Positions 1 through 9,593 of a DNA stretch of 55,180 bases are shown here, one piece after another. The DNA comes from a bacterium (GTDB lineage Bacteria; Oederibacteriota; Muellerivitia; Muellerivitales; Muellerivitaceae). The stretch covers positions 1 through 55,180 of the forward strand of contig DASZRK010000069.1 in the NCBI GenBank assembly GCA_035549195.1. Direction: 5' to 3'. The notes under the pieces are model-generated. The model was not told where the DNA came from, did no database searches, and worked only from the letters and a program-made list of their open reading frames with translations. The position numbers and the translations under genes were made by a program. Numbering within the stretch: position 1 is the stretch's first letter; every line of letters begins with the position of its first letter.

Positions 1-876
1 GTTGGTCGGGGTGTTGGTGGGGGTGTAGGTGAACACAGGGGTCCAGGTGTCCGTGGGCGTACGGGTGGGCGTATCGCTGGCCGTTGGGGTGGGCGTGTTG
101 GTGACGGTGTGGGTGTTCGTGGGCGTGCGGGTCGCCGTGGCTGTCGCGGTGTTCGTGGGAGTGTTCACGTAGGTATCGGTGGGGGTCGCGGTGGGCGTCC
201 GGGTTGCCGTGGATGTCGCCGTATTCGTCGATGTTGGCGTAGCCGTCCTTGTGTTCGTCGCGGTACTGGTGGCGGTATTCGTCGCAGTCGAAGTGACCGT
301 ATGGGTATTCGTGGCTGTCGAGGTCGCGGTGGAAGTGGCGGTCGAAGTGGCGCTGTTGGTATTCGTGGGAGTACTGGTCGGGGTAAAGGTAAAGATCGGG
401 GTCCAGGTATCCGTGGGAGTATGGGTCCGGGTCGCCGTCGCGGTCGAGGTCGTGGTGTTCGTGCTGGTCACCGTGGAAGTGGCCGTGGACGTGGTGGTAT
501 TCGTCGAAGTACTGGTCGAAGTAGCCGTCGAAGTGGTGGTATAGGTCGAAGTACTGGTGGCGGTCGCGGTCGAGGTGGTGGTATGGGTGAAAGTGCTGGT
601 GGAGGTGCTGGTGGAAGTGGCGCTGGAGGTGGCCGTGTTGGTCTTGGTCGCCGTGGCGGTGGGGGTCTGGGTCGCGGTGGAAGTGGTGGTGTTCGTCGAA
701 GTACTAGTGGAGGTCGCGGTCGATGTCGTGGTGTTGGTCCGGGTGGCCGTGGAAGTGGCTGTCGAAGTCGTGGTATAAGTCGAGGTACTGGTGGAGGTGG
801 CCGAAGAGGTCGCGGTGGAGGTAGTCGTGTTCGTCCGGGTGGCCGTAGCGGTGGGGGTGGGAGTAGGGGTATTGCA
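1..876 (-). repeat. Thr-X-Thr-X coding repeat tract
   Basis: On the minus strand nearly every second codon is Thr, alternating with Ala, Ser, Pro, Asn, Val, Arg or Asp. This gives a six-base period over about 290 codons that continues past the left edge. Short blocks containing GTCGAAGTACT recur near 499, 546 and 697 with drift. Tracts like this are typically low-complexity, probably extended, stalks or linkers in surface proteins. The periodicity also keeps the opposite strand open, producing false ORFs there. Confidence 0.85.
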
Positions 877-2841
877 CCCACCGGTCACGTTCACATTGAT
901 CACCGCCGAGTTCTCGACCCCATACTCGGTCGAATAAAAGGTCGCCTGGTTGGGAATGACGCAGGTCGAGGGTGAGGCGTTCACGTTCACCCAAAACTTG
1001 ATCGTCTGGGTCGTGGCACAGGACACCGAGCCCAGGTTCCAGACCAAGGGGTTCGGGCCACTCGAAGGCGCCGGCGAAGCCCCGACGTAGGTGACATTGG
1101 TACTGAGGGTATCGGTGATGGAGACGTTGGTGAGTGTGTTGCAGGCGCTCCAGCGGTATTCGTCGTAGTACATGTTGGCGTTGTAGTCGGTCTGGTAATA
1201 ACCCGAATAGCCGTTGGCATAGGTGCAATCCGTCACCGTCCCCACAGTCACATAACCCGATCCCGAGTCATAGGCGATGGTGAAATTGCAGTTGGTCATG
1301 GCGACCTGGACCCAGGAAAAGGAATTGATGCTGTTGGGGATCGGATCCCCAGAGAGGGTGAAACTCTGGACCAGGGTATTGTCACGATAGAACTGCAATT
1401 GGTCGCCTCCGGACCCACCGTTAAAGACCCGCAAGGTGTAGCCGTTGGAGCCGTTCCACCGGAAGGCGATGCCATCCGCGGTCTGCCACTGGGCCTGGGA
1501 GAGGCGCACCTGCAGGAGCCCGTTGTTGCCGTAGGAGGACCCGTTCACGATGACCGAAGGGACCGTCCCGCCGACGATGGGCGACACATAACCGCCGCTC
1601 GTCTCGCTCCAACGCTGGTTCCCCATCACCTGCATCCAACCCACCGGGGGAAGGCTTCCGTCGTTGTCATTGTGCGTGTCGGTGACGCCCTTGGAGGACG
1701 GGTTGGAGTAGGTCAGGGTGTAGGTGATGGGCCCGCCGGGGGCCTGCGAGGCCCGGTCGGCGCTTTTGGAGAATGTCGGGGTAACAGGGGTCGGCGGGCA
1801 GGAAGTCTTGAAGGCCAGGACGTTCACCCAGTGGGTGGTCTTGCTGGTTTGCAGCGCGTTCCCCAGGTCATAGCTGAACTTGGTCGTTCCCGGCGTGAAA
1901 GCGGAGATCCCATAGTAGGTGTCGATATCGGCCCAAGGCGAAGGTCCCGGGGAGGTGAGCACTCCGGGGGCGCTCTGCCATTGCACCACGGGGGAAGAAA
2001 CGCTGCTGGAATAATTCACGATCTGGTCCGTGAACTGGTCCAGGTGGGACTCCAGGTCCTTGGATCCGCCGATACGGGTGAAACGGGTGTCCGGGGTGCT
2101 GCAGACCGGGTTCCCCTCGCAGGTCCAGTCGATGTTGGTCTTCTGGGGCGGGAACCCGTATTCATAGGTCCCCTCGGCCACATGCCAGACATAGAGCCCA
2201 TCGGCCAACGCCACGGTGGTGAGGTTGTTGTCGCTGGGATCGACGTACATCACAACGAGGGAAGAAGCGATGAAGCCGGCCCCGATGGTATAGACCCCGT
2301 TCCCCGGCGACGAGACCAGGGAGGTCACGTCATAACGGGTGGAGCAGTAAAAATCGCTCCAGCAGCTCGAGCCCGTGGTTCCGTAGACCGGATGGACCCA
2401 GGAGTGGTTGAAATCCCCTTGCCCGGTGATGGTCCCCGTGATGGGCGAACCATTGAAGGTGGTGGTGTTGGTGCAGGCGCCATAGCTGGACGTTTCCTTC
2501 ACGGTCCAGAGATAGACCCGGTAAATGCTCGCGCCCGCCGGGATCCCGCCAATGGTCACCAGATTCGAGTTGCTGGTGTTGGCGGCGTAGTTCGCGCCCG
2601 TGGCCGTCCAGTTGATGAAGTGGGTCATGTTCTGAAGATTGGGATAACCTGAACCCACCGGGGGACAACCCGAAGTGACCGGTGGTGAATAAGGCCCCAG
2701 TCCTAAGCATTGGGCTTGAAGAACGGATGGAAGCGAAGCCAGGAAGAAAGAGGACAAAAGAACAACAACTCGTATCCTGCTTAGGGATCGGGAATGAGGA
2801 TCGATCGATTTTTGATCCGTCTGTAAGTTCTTCATTACCAT
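1..2841 (-). CDS. Secreted surface protein with DUF11-like domain and Thr-X-Thr tail, partial
   Basis: An open frame reads without a stop from ATG at 2841 to the left window edge (at least 947 codons), so the C-terminus is missing. A second in-frame ATG lies at 2835; neither has a clear ribosome binding site. Residues about 20-45 form a signal peptide (hydrophobic run ending in LQAQC). The next 270 residues hold a beta-rich domain with YDVTSLV and NG motifs resembling DUF3344-type adhesin modules. Then a DUF11-like strand segment ([14 protein letters not shown]) is followed by about 150 residues resembling a concanavalin/LamG fold, and the DUF11-like half resumes ([18 protein letters not shown]). 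From about residue 656 onwards nearly every second residue is Thr. Likely exported to the cell surface; the function is unknown. The domain names are inference from motifs. Confidence 0.8.
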   Translation of the reverse strand, partial: MVMKNLQTDQKSIDPHSRSLSRIRVVVLLSSFFLASLPSVLQAQCLGLGPYSPPVTSGCPPVGSGYPNLQNMTHFINWTATGANYAANTSNSNLVTIGGIPAGASIYRVYLWTVKETSSYGACTNTTTFNGSPITGTITGQGDFNHSWVHPVYGTTGSSCWSDFYCSTRYDVTSLVSSPGNGVYTIGAGFIASSLVVMYVDPSDNNLTTVALADGLYVWHVAEGTYEYGFPPQKTNIDWTCEGNPVCSTPDTRFTRIGGSKDLESHLDQFTDQIVNYSSSVSSPVVQWQSAPGVLTSPGPSPWADIDTYYGISAFTPGTTKFSYDLGNALQTSKTTHWVNVLAFKTSCPPTPVTPTFSKSADRASQAPGGPITYTLTYSNPSSKGVTDTHNDNDGSLPPVGWMQVMGNQRWSETSGGYVSPIVGGTVPSVIVNGSSYGNNGLLQVRLSQAQWQTADGIAFRWNGSNGYTLRVFNGGSGGDQLQFYRDNTLVQSFTLSGDPIPNSINSFSWVQVAMTNCNFTIAYDSGSGYVTVGTVTDCTYANGYSGYYQTDYNANMYYDEYRWSACNTLTNVSITDTLSTNVTYVGASPAPSSGPNPLVWNLGSVSCATTQTIKFWVNVNASPSTCVIPNQATFYSTEYGVENSAVINVNVTGGCNTPTPTPTATATRTNTTTSTATSSATSTSTSTYTTTSTATSTATRTNTTTSTATSTSTSTNTTTSTATQTPTATATKTNTATSSATSTSTSTSTFTHTTTSTATATSTSTYTTTSTATSTSTSTNTTTSTATSTVTSTNTTTSTATATRTHTPTDTWTPIFTFTPTSTPTNTNSATSTATSTATSTATNTHTVTSTATNTATSTATNTRTATPTSTNTATSTATRTPTATPTDTYVNTPTNTATATATRTPTNTHTVTNTPTPTASDTPTRTPTDTWTPVFTYTPTNTPTN

Positions 2842-3205
2842 CTCGAATCGTTTCGAGAGGACTAAATGGACCTATCCCCTCGAATTCTTGACGTTAAAAC
2901 AGGTATTTATTTTATTTATTAAGTATTTTTGTTCGGAAAAGGACCCTTGGCAGAGGGCCAGGCGTAGGTTCGATGCTAAAAATATAACAGAGTTTACATG
3001 TTAAACCAGTTAATTTTTGGGCTTTTTCGGTTAAAAAGCCATTTCTACCCCAAAATTAAAGGCATAGAAACTCGATCAAAAAAGTTCACTTTTTTTCCAA
3101 AAAAGCCTTATTTCTTGGCCTAAAAAAATCTGATCCTCGAGGACCTGAAAAAATAAGAGTTTTTAACCCCTCAACCACCTTTGCCTTAATGTATATGCAG
3201 AAAAT
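2842..3205. other. AT-rich intergenic region between divergent genes
   Basis: About 360 bases, clearly richer in A+T than the surroundings, separating a minus-strand secreted-protein gene from a plus-strand membrane-protein gene. It should carry both promoters. A small perfect inverted repeat (CTCGAA, four-base loop, TTCGAG) lies at 2842-2857, directly before the minus-strand start. A TTGACG hexamer at 2888-2893 is followed by T-rich sequence but no convincing -10 box at standard spacing. I see no gene or RNA here. Confidence 0.5.
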
Positions 3206-5065
3206 ATGCCCATTCAACCACCCACCCGCCTCAAAGCCACTGTACTTCAGCCCTGGACCCTCACTTGGGTAGGCACCGGCGTTCTGTTGGTCCTGCTTTC
3301 GCTCAAGAAGATCGGCTCCTACGACCTTGGTTTCCACCTCACGATCGGGGAGTGGATCTGGCGGAACCGCCAAATCCCCCACCAGGACCTTTGGACCCAA
3401 ATGGGTGGGGATTACTTGGACCCCCATTCCCTCTTCCAGGTCCTTCTTTTCTTGTTCCACCAATGGGGCGGTTTCCCGCTGGTCTCCATTGTCTTGACCC
3501 TCCTGCTCTTGGGGATCTTTGGGCTCCTGGGTTCACGTCTCCGGGCCACCCAAGCCCCCTCCGGGATCCGTTGGCTCCTCTTCCTCCTTGCCCTGCTCAT
3601 GACCGAACGCCGTTTCATTCCCCGCCCCGAGGTCGCGAGTTGGTTGTTCCTCAGCTGGAACCTTTGGGTCCTGGGAAACCCCCGGCAGGACCGCCGGTGG
3701 GCCTGGAGCTTGGCCCTTACCCAGTGGCTCTGGACCTGGACCGAAGGGCTTTTCATCCTGGGCTTCCTTATCCAAGCTCTCTTCTGGATCGGCGGACGGT
3801 TGGACCAAAAAAAATGGGACCCCATACTGGGAAAGGTCCTGGGCCTGGGCTTCCTGCTCTCTTTCCTGAACCCCAACGGTTGGAAGGGCCTGCTTTTCCC
3901 TCTCACCCTTTGGCAAAGGTTCCAGGACCCTCTTTACCAGGGTTCCATCTCGGAATTCCTTCCACCCCTTAAGGTCCTGGCCACCCAGAACCTCCACTAT
4001 GACTCCCAACTGCATGTCTGGTTGTTCCTGGTCCTGTCCCTGGCCTGCCTGGCCGGCTTCCTTTGGACCTGGTCACGCAGGACCGCGACCGAGTTCCTAC
4101 TTCTTATTCCCTTCCTTTTCCTCGGCTGGACCTCGGTACGGAACATCCCCCTCTTCACCTGGGTCGCCATTCCCCTTTTGGCCCGGATCTACCGGGACCT
4201 GGAACCCCGACCGGTCGGTCATTGGGTCCGTCACCATGGGGCCCCTTGGGTCGCGGTGTTGATCACCCTCTTCCTCGGCTTTCGTGTAATGACCGATGCC
4301 TTTTACGTGAAGGACCGCAGGTTGGACCGTTTCGGGATCGGCCTTGATCCCGAACGGCTGCCTTTAGCCGCCGCGAATTTCCTGAAGAAGGAAAAGTTGA
4401 ACGGGGAGATGCTCAATTCACTGGACTGGGGCGGATGGCTTTCCTGGGAAGGGGCGGGCCAACCCTTCATCGACGGAAGGCTGGAAGTCCCTTCCCGCGA
4501 CCGCTTCGCGGATTACCTCCAGAGCTTCCGTTCCGGGGGCTTGGAACCCTTCCTGGAAAAGGTCCGGCCGGACCTCCTGGTGATGGAATACAACACGGCC
4601 CGGCCCTGGGTCCAACAACTGATGGCCATGCCCGACTGGCGACTGGTCTATTTCGACGAGAATTCCGCTATTTATCTCCGCAAAGATTACGCCCCCCAGG
4701 TCCCCCGGCTGGATATGTCCCTTTGGCTTTCGGCCAGGAGATTGGCGCCCATTCCCGAAGCGGAACTATCGGAACAGGTGCGTTCGACCATTCCGTCGGG
4801 CCCCTTCGCCCGCAAGGAATACCCGATCGGGCTCGGGAGCGAGGGTCTCTTCGCCCTCAGTTTGGGGGAGTATCCGGCCTCCCAGGCGCTTTTCGCGCGC
4901 CAACTCAGGATCGCCGGCGGGGGCTTCGAGGAGATCTTCTACAACCTGGGTATCACCTGCCTGCACTTGAAACAATGGGGAACGGGCCGGGCTTGCCTGG
5001 AGAAGGTGCTCCAACTGGACCCAGGGAACGCCGAAGCCCTGCGGATGCTGGGCCAATTGCCCTGA
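3206..5065 (+). CDS. GT-C-like polytopic membrane protein with C-terminal TPR
   Basis: 619 residues. Roughly the first 380 are hydrophobic, with about ten likely membrane segments. The first periplasmic loop (DLGFHLTIGEWIWRN then IPHQD) is of the kind seen in GT-C-fold glycosyltransferase-like membrane proteins of unknown specificity. The soluble C-terminal half contains a conserved GGWLSW/DGRLE-type stretch and ends in a TPR-like helix pair (about 575-615, NLGITCLHL and LDPGNAEALRML). The start ATG at 3206 has no good ribosome binding site. The gene is followed by the desaturase gene in the same direction after 70 bases. A lipid-linked glycosyl transfer role is inference. Confidence 0.65.
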   Translation: MPIQPPTRLKATVLQPWTLTWVGTGVLLVLLSLKKIGSYDLGFHLTIGEWIWRNRQIPHQDLWTQMGGDYLDPHSLFQVLLFLFHQWGGFPLVSIVLTLLLLGIFGLLGSRLRATQAPSGIRWLLFLLALLMTERRFIPRPEVASWLFLSWNLWVLGNPRQDRRWAWSLALTQWLWTWTEGLFILGFLIQALFWIGGRLDQKKWDPILGKVLGLGFLLSFLNPNGWKGLLFPLTLWQRFQDPLYQGSISEFLPPLKVLATQNLHYDSQLHVWLFLVLSLACLAGFLWTWSRRTATEFLLLIPFLFLGWTSVRNIPLFTWVAIPLLARIYRDLEPRPVGHWVRHHGAPWVAVLITLFLGFRVMTDAFYVKDRRLDRFGIGLDPERLPLAAANFLKKEKLNGEMLNSLDWGGWLSWEGAGQPFIDGRLEVPSRDRFADYLQSFRSGGLEPFLEKVRPDLLVMEYNTARPWVQQLMAMPDWRLVYFDENSAIYLRKDYAPQVPRLDMSLWLSARRLAPIPEAELSEQVRSTIPSGPFARKEYPIGLGSEGLFALSLGEYPASQALFARQLRIAGGGFEEIFYNLGITCLHLKQWGTGRACLEKVLQLDPGNAEALRMLGQLP

Positions 5066-5135
5066 GCCGGCTCCGCTTCCAAAGGCGGACCCTTTGGGAT
5101 AAACTCGCTGCCGCCACAAACCCGAAAAGGACACC

Positions 5136-6170
5136 ATGGAAAACCAACCATTCCCCATGGCCGAGGCCAAGAAGATCGTCGAGGACCTCTTCGAGCCCAG
5201 CCACTTCATCTACTGGACCGATCTGCTGCTGAACGCCGGCATCGGTTGGGCGGCCTTCTATGCCGCCTGCGTCCTGCCGGACCTTTCGACCCTTCAACTG
5301 CTGGCGGTGGCGGTCAGCGTCGTGACCCTCTATCGGGCCGTCATCTTCATCCACGAACTGACCCACTTGAAGAAGGACACTTTCGGGGTCTTTCGCGCGG
5401 TCTGGAACCTGATCTGCGGGTTCCCTTTCCTGGTCCCTTCCTTCACCTATATGGGGGTCCATATCGACCATCACAAGCAGAAGCTCTATGGCACCCGGGA
5501 GGACGGTGAATACCTGCCTTTCGTGCTACTGGGGCGCTGGCGCATCGTGAGCTTTTTCCTCATCATGCTCGTTGTGCCCGCGGTCTTCGCCTTGCGCTTC
5601 CTCTTGACCCCCCTTTCCTACGTCATCCCTCCCTTGCGGAAACTTTTATGGGAATACCTCTCCTCCCTTTCCATCGACCCCGAGTGGAAAAGGCCCGCAC
5701 CCGCGGAACGGGACGGCAAATGGTGGCGGCTGCAGGAATTCGCGACCTTCCTCTTCATCGCGGCCTTCCTGGCGGCCCTCTGGAAGGGCTTCCTGCCTTG
5801 GAAGATCTTCATCCTCTGGTACCTGGTGGCGGCCCTCATCCTGGTCCTGAACGGGGTCCGCACCGTGGCGGCCACCCATTGCTACCGCAACCCCGCCGAC
5901 CACGTGTTGGAATTCTCGGAACAGTTCCTGGACTCGGTGACCATCCCCGGTAACGACCTCGTCTCGCCCATCTGGGGCCCGGTAGGCCTGCGCTTCCATG
6001 CGGTGCACCACCTCTTTCCGGGCATGCCCTACCACCACCTGCAGGAAGCGCATAGGCGCCTGATGAAGGAATTGCCCGGGAATTCGGTCTATCGTTTGAG
6101 CCTGCGAAAGAGCCTGTGGGACGGTTTCATCCGGCTTTGGGACGAGGCTGGAAAAAAGAGGCCCGCGTAG
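5136..6170 (+). CDS. Fatty acid desaturase family protein
   Basis: 344-residue integral membrane protein with the three histidine boxes of the membrane-bound desaturase/hydroxylase superfamily: HELTH at 73-77, HIDHH at 109-113 and HAVHH at 288-292, the last followed by MPYHH. These ligate a di-iron centre that inserts double bonds or hydroxyls into acyl chains or related lipids. Hydrophobic segments lie between the boxes. ATG at 5136 follows AAAAGGACACC, a good ribosome binding site. It converges with the PIG-V-like gene, with only seven bases between the stops. The exact substrate (phospholipid acyl chain, carotenoid or other) cannot be read from the sequence. Confidence 0.85.
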   Translation: MENQPFPMAEAKKIVEDLFEPSHFIYWTDLLLNAGIGWAAFYAACVLPDLSTLQLLAVAVSVVTLYRAVIFIHELTHLKKDTFGVFRAVWNLICGFPFLVPSFTYMGVHIDHHKQKLYGTREDGEYLPFVLLGRWRIVSFFLIMLVVPAVFALRFLLTPLSYVIPPLRKLLWEYLSSLSIDPEWKRPAPAERDGKWWRLQEFATFLFIAAFLAALWKGFLPWKIFILWYLVAALILVLNGVRTVAATHCYRNPADHVLEFSEQFLDSVTIPGNDLVSPIWGPVGLRFHAVHHLFPGMPYHHLQEAHRRLMKELPGNSVYRLSLRKSLWDGFIRLWDEAGKKRPA

Positions 6171-6177
6171 CCGGCCC

Positions 6178-7317
6178 TTACGAGATGTAATAATCGAGGG
6201 AATATTCCAAGGCCAGGATCACCTGCAGCACCGTACTGGCCGCCAAAAAGATCCCCTCCCGCCCGCTCCAACGCCGGGCCAGGAACGCGAAGAACGGGAA
6301 AAGGACCAGCGCGTAGCGGGAATAGGGGATCAGGTTGCCGCTGAGGGCGGGGACCAGCACCATGACCGCCAGGTAGACCCATTCGGCCCTTCCCATGGAA
6401 CGCCATCCCGCGACTAGGACCGTTAGTAACCCGAGGAACAGGACCCGGTTCAATAACGCGCACTCCAAGCCTATGTTCCCCTCTCCCAGGTTGAAGAAAC
6501 CGTGCAGGAAGACCCCCCAGGGTTGGAAGAAGTGGCCCACCGAGAAATTCCCCACGAAATATTTTTGGGCCGCAAAGGACGCAAAAGGATCCCCTGTCCA
6601 ATAACGCATGAGCCCCAGGTAGGTCAAGAATCCCAGGAGGATGCCACCCAAGGAAAAAGACGCGGCCCGTCGCCCGCCCGCCCGTCCCCGCTCCCAAAGG
6701 AGCACCATCAAGGGGGGTATCAACAGTATCCCCGTGGGCCGTGTCAAGGGAAGCAGGAAGGCGAAGAACAGGGCCGGCTTCCAATCCCCCCGGCGTGCAT
6801 GGAACCAAAGTCCACCGATCAGGCAAAGGAACAGGGATTCCGTATAGATGAGCCCCATGAAGAACGCGGTCGGGAAGGTGAGGATGAAAAGGCAGGCCAG
6901 GAAAGCCTCCCGTGCATCAAGCGTCTCCCGGAAAATGAGGAAAAGATAAGCCATCGCCCCGAAGGTCAAAAGATGAGAAATCAGCAACGCCGCCAGAAGG
7001 TCATTCCCGCCCAAAAGGCGACCCATGATCTTGATCAAAAAGGGGAATAAGGGATAAAAAGCATTGGCCATGTGCCCAGGGCGGTAGCCTTCCTGGGACA
7101 GGTAAAGATAGATCTGGCCGTCCCAGGTCTTGTAGTGGGTCCAAAGGTCGGGAGGCGCTTGAAAGGGATAGGTGAAATTGGCGTAGTAATTGGCGCTGTT
7201 GAAGGGGAACAGGAAGGCCCCCGCCGCGATCACCAGCAGGACCAAAACCTTCAAAACCGCCGTCAAGAAGAGCAGGTTCTTCAGGTTATAGCGCGCGTCG
7301 CCCTTTATCCTTTCCAA
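6178..7317 (-). CDS. PIG-V-like (GT-C) mannosyltransferase family membrane protein
   Basis: 379 residues with about eight to ten membrane segments. Motifs fit the PIG-V/GT-C family: an Asp-containing luminal-type motif (HYKTWDGQIYLYLSQEGY, about 61-78), AFYPLFPFLIK and IYTESLFL, followed by TRPTGILL. Such enzymes use polyprenyl-phosphate sugars to glycosylate lipids or proteins on the outer face of the membrane. The start is a TTG at 7317 inside the end of rluD (13-base overlap), so translation is probably coupled to it. The acceptor is unknown. Confidence 0.75.
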   Translation of the reverse strand: MERIKGDARYNLKNLLFLTAVLKVLVLLVIAAGAFLFPFNSANYYANFTYPFQAPPDLWTHYKTWDGQIYLYLSQEGYRPGHMANAFYPLFPFLIKIMGRLLGGNDLLAALLISHLLTFGAMAYLFLIFRETLDAREAFLACLFILTFPTAFFMGLIYTESLFLCLIGGLWFHARRGDWKPALFFAFLLPLTRPTGILLIPPLMVLLWERGRAGGRRAASFSLGGILLGFLTYLGLMRYWTGDPFASFAAQKYFVGNFSVGHFFQPWGVFLHGFFNLGEGNIGLECALLNRVLFLGLLTVLVAGWRSMGRAEWVYLAVMVLVPALSGNLIPYSRYALVLFPFFAFLARRWSGREGIFLAASTVLQVILALEYSLDYYIS

Positions 7318-8270
7318 ACCACATCCTTCCAGACGGGGGCCGCGAGCCCCAAGGCTTGGACCGCTGCCGTGAGGTCCTCCGGCGGAGGGGCGAAAAAGGA
7401 CAGGGCCTTCCCCGTCTTCGGATGCTGGAAACTCAGCCGGAAGGCATGGAGCATCTGGCGCCCAAAACCCCCATGGGAGGAGCCATAGACGACGTCCCCC
7501 AGGATGGGATGATGGATGAACTGGAGGTGCACCCGGATCTGGTGGGTGCGTCCGGTCTCCAACTTCAAGTGGAGCAGGCTGGCCTCGTCGTTGGCGGACA
7601 AAGGGACAAAATGGGTCTTGGCCGACTTGCCGCCTTCGGCTTGGACCGCCATCTTCTTGCGGGCCGAGACGTGCCGCCCAATGGCCGCGTCGATCAGGCC
7701 CGGTTCAGTGACCTTGCCTTTGACCAAACCCAGATATTCCCGCGACATCTGCCGGTAGCGGATCTGCTTGACCAGGGATCGGTAGGCCAGGTCGGTCTTG
7801 GCGACCGCCAGGAGCCCTGAGGTGTCCTTATCCAGGCGGTGTACCAGGCCCGGCCTTTGGACCCCGCCGACCCCCGCGATCTCGGGGCAATGGGCTACCA
7901 GGGCATTGATCAGGGTGGAATCGGGGTTCCCCGCCCCGGGATGGACCACCAGTCCCGCGGGCTTGTTGAGCACCAGCAAATGGTCGTCCTCGAACACGAT
8001 ATCCAGTGGCAGGGATTGAGCCGGGATCTCGGAGGGTTTGGAAGCGGGGATGACCACCCGGAAGGCTTGGCCCTCGGTGACGGGCAGGCTGGCCTTGAGC
8101 GGCTTGGCGGCGAAGAGGGGCGTTACGTGGCCTTCCTTGATGAGGTTCTGCACTTGGTTTCGAGAAAAGGAAGGCAGGTGGGAAGCCAGGAAGACATCGA
8201 GCCTTTGGCCTCCTTCGCCGGCCTGGACGGTCCAGTTATTGGATTGGGCGCTGAGGGACGAGGGTTCCAT
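7305..8270 (-). CDS. rluD: RluA/RluD-family 23S rRNA pseudouridine synthase
   Basis: 321 residues. An N-terminal S4 RNA-binding domain (about 15-75, QRLDVFLAS) is followed by the catalytic domain with HRLDKDTSG at 144-152, where Asp147 is the catalytic aspartate. GRTHQIRVHL and HAFRLSF are further family signatures. It isomerises uridines in large-subunit rRNA; the S4 domain favours RluD over RluA or RluC, but this is not certain. ATG at 8270 has no ribosome binding site. Instead TACAAT (8282-8277) lies six bases before it, suggesting a leaderless transcript. It lies 19 bases after lgt. Confidence 0.88.
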   Translation of the reverse strand: MEPSSLSAQSNNWTVQAGEGGQRLDVFLASHLPSFSRNQVQNLIKEGHVTPLFAAKPLKASLPVTEGQAFRVVIPASKPSEIPAQSLPLDIVFEDDHLLVLNKPAGLVVHPGAGNPDSTLINALVAHCPEIAGVGGVQRPGLVHRLDKDTSGLLAVAKTDLAYRSLVKQIRYRQMSREYLGLVKGKVTEPGLIDAAIGRHVSARKKMAVQAEGGKSAKTHFVPLSANDEASLLHLKLETGRTHQIRVHLQFIHHPILGDVVYGSSHGGFGRQMLHAFRLSFQHPKTGKALSFFAPPPEDLTAAVQALGLAAPVWKDVVWKG

Positions 8271-8282
8271 GGGTGGATTGTA
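8271..8282 (-). promoter_or_regulatory. Candidate leaderless -10 box of rluD
   Basis: TACAAT at 8282-8277 followed by six bases and then the start ATG at 8270. No ribosome binding site lies between and no -35 box is obvious. The predicted transcription start would fall on or next to the ATG. The same arrangement recurs at five other genes in this window. Confidence 0.5.
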
Positions 8283-8289
8283 ACCGAAT

Positions 8290-9111
8290 TCAGGCGAGGC
8301 TTTTGCCCTTATTGGCCTTGAACAGGATCCAAACGATGGCCAGCAGGGACAAGGCGATGAGGATGCCGCTGACCGCCTGGGACGCCGAGTTGAAGATCAC
8401 CAGGTAGTGTTTGTTCCAATCGCGCCGCCAGAACTCGATGACCAGGCGTAGGGTGCCGTAAAGCAGGCCATAGAGGGCGATGGACAATCCCGGGAAGCGC
8501 ATGATCCAACGACGCAGCAAGAGCAGGAGGAAGAACAAGACCAGGTCCCCCGCCAGTTCCCAAAGCTGGGTCGGCAGGTGCGGATGGTCGTCCGGGGCGC
8601 CCGGGAAGATCCATCCATGGCCCCAATCCAGGAAACCGCTGTGGGGTTCGGCCACGTTCCCGTAACAGCAACCGTTGAGGAAACAACCCACCCGACCGAC
8701 GGCCTGTCCCAGGAGGATGTAGGGCGCCACCAGGTCCAGGCAACGGACCGCCGGCCACTTCTCATGGCGCACCCAGACCAAGGCCCCGGCCACCGCGCCG
8801 AAAAAGCCGCCGTAATAGACCAGCCCGCCTTCCCAGACCTTGATCGCGTCCAACCAATGGCCGTTCTGGAATTCGGTGTAGTTCTCCAGGACATAGAAGA
8901 TTCGGGCGCCCACGATGGAGGAAAGGATGACCACCACTCCCAGGTCGAAGGCCTTCTGGAAACCCTGGTGGAAGGTCAGCCCCAGGTCGGGGGCGATATA
9001 TTTCCCGGTGTCCCGGGCGAAGAGGTAGATGCTGAAACCCAGCGCCACCGCCAGGCAGAGGCCGTAGGAATAGAAGTGGAGGGGCCCGATCGAGCCCAGG
9101 ACGGGATACAT
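8290..9111 (-). CDS. lgt: Prolipoprotein diacylglyceryl transferase
   Basis: 273 residues, integral inner-membrane enzyme that moves diacylglycerol from phosphatidylglycerol to the lipobox cysteine, the first step of lipoprotein maturation. It carries the Lgt signature (VGRVGCFLNGCCYG) and the N-terminal SYGLCLAVA segment, with about seven membrane helices. I chose ATG at 9111, which overlaps the lspA stop as TGATG and is preceded by AAAGGAG at ideal spacing. An upstream in-frame start at 9144 adds 11 non-conserved residues. It lies directly downstream of the two lspA genes, so two steps of the same pathway are co-transcribed. Confidence 0.93.
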   Translation of the reverse strand: MYPVLGSIGPLHFYSYGLCLAVALGFSIYLFARDTGKYIAPDLGLTFHQGFQKAFDLGVVVILSSIVGARIFYVLENYTEFQNGHWLDAIKVWEGGLVYYGGFFGAVAGALVWVRHEKWPAVRCLDLVAPYILLGQAVGRVGCFLNGCCYGNVAEPHSGFLDWGHGWIFPGAPDDHPHLPTQLWELAGDLVLFFLLLLLRRWIMRFPGLSIALYGLLYGTLRLVIEFWRRDWNKHYLVIFNSASQAVSGILIALSLLAIVWILFKANKGKSLA

Positions 9112-9593
9112 CAGCGGCTCCTTTGCGGCGGGCGTTCCCGCCAATAGGTGAGGATCAACAGGGCCAACCCGACGGTGATGCAGGAATCAGCGACATTGAA
9201 AATATACGGGAACCACTGGTGTTGATGGAAGCGCACGTCGATGAAATCCACGACCTGCCGGTAAACCACCCGGTCCACGAAATTGCCCATGGCGCCTCCC
9301 CAAATGAGCCCTAGGGCGAAACGTTGGAGCACCTTCTCCTTCGGGATGAAACGTTGGAAGGCATAGACCACGACCCCCGCCCCCAGGGTGATGATAAGAA
9401 AAAAAGGGACCCTGGCCCAGGCGGGAGTATTGGCCATGAAGCCAAAGGCCGCGCCGGGGTTCTGGATATGGGTGAAGTAAAGGTATCCGGGGATGACCGT
9501 CACGGAACGGCCCAGCTCTAAGTGGTGAAGGACAAGGAATTTGGTGAACTGGTCGGCCAGGAGGGCGGCGATGGAAACGTCCCGCAGCCTCAT
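9111..9593 (-). CDS. lspA: Lipoprotein signal peptidase II, copy 2 of tandem pair
   Basis: 160 residues, four-helix membrane aspartic peptidase that removes the signal peptide from diacylglyceryl-modified prolipoproteins. Family motifs are intact: ADQFTKF (13-19), NPGAAFGF (45-52), GNFVDR with Asp107, and FNVADSCI with Asp136, the two catalytic aspartates. ATG at 9593 overlaps the stop of the upstream copy (ATGA) and fits the family N-terminus; longer in-frame extensions run into the neighbour. It is roughly 60% identical by eye to the adjacent copy over 130 residues, so the pair arose by duplication or by gain of a close homologue. Confidence 0.92.
   Translation of the reverse strand: MRLRDVSIAALLADQFTKFLVLHHLELGRSVTVIPGYLYFTHIQNPGAAFGFMANTPAWARVPFFLIITLGAGVVVYAFQRFIPKEKVLQRFALGLIWGGAMGNFVDRVVYRQVVDFIDVRFHQHQWFPYIFNVADSCITVGLALLILTYWRERPPQRSR

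Noticed and set aside
1-880. CRISPR array or tandem satellite
   Set aside because: No unit of constant length with spacers; the period is two codons within a coding frame.
109-975. Gly/Arg-rich plus-strand frame of 288 residues
   Set aside because: It is the antisense of the Thr-X-Thr coding repeat; the six-base period keeps several frames open. The minus frame has a signal peptide and recognisable domains.
9111-9144. Upstream lgt start at 9144
   Set aside because: The 11 extra residues are not conserved and lie inside lspA; ATG 9111 has an ideal ribosome binding site and TGATG overlap.
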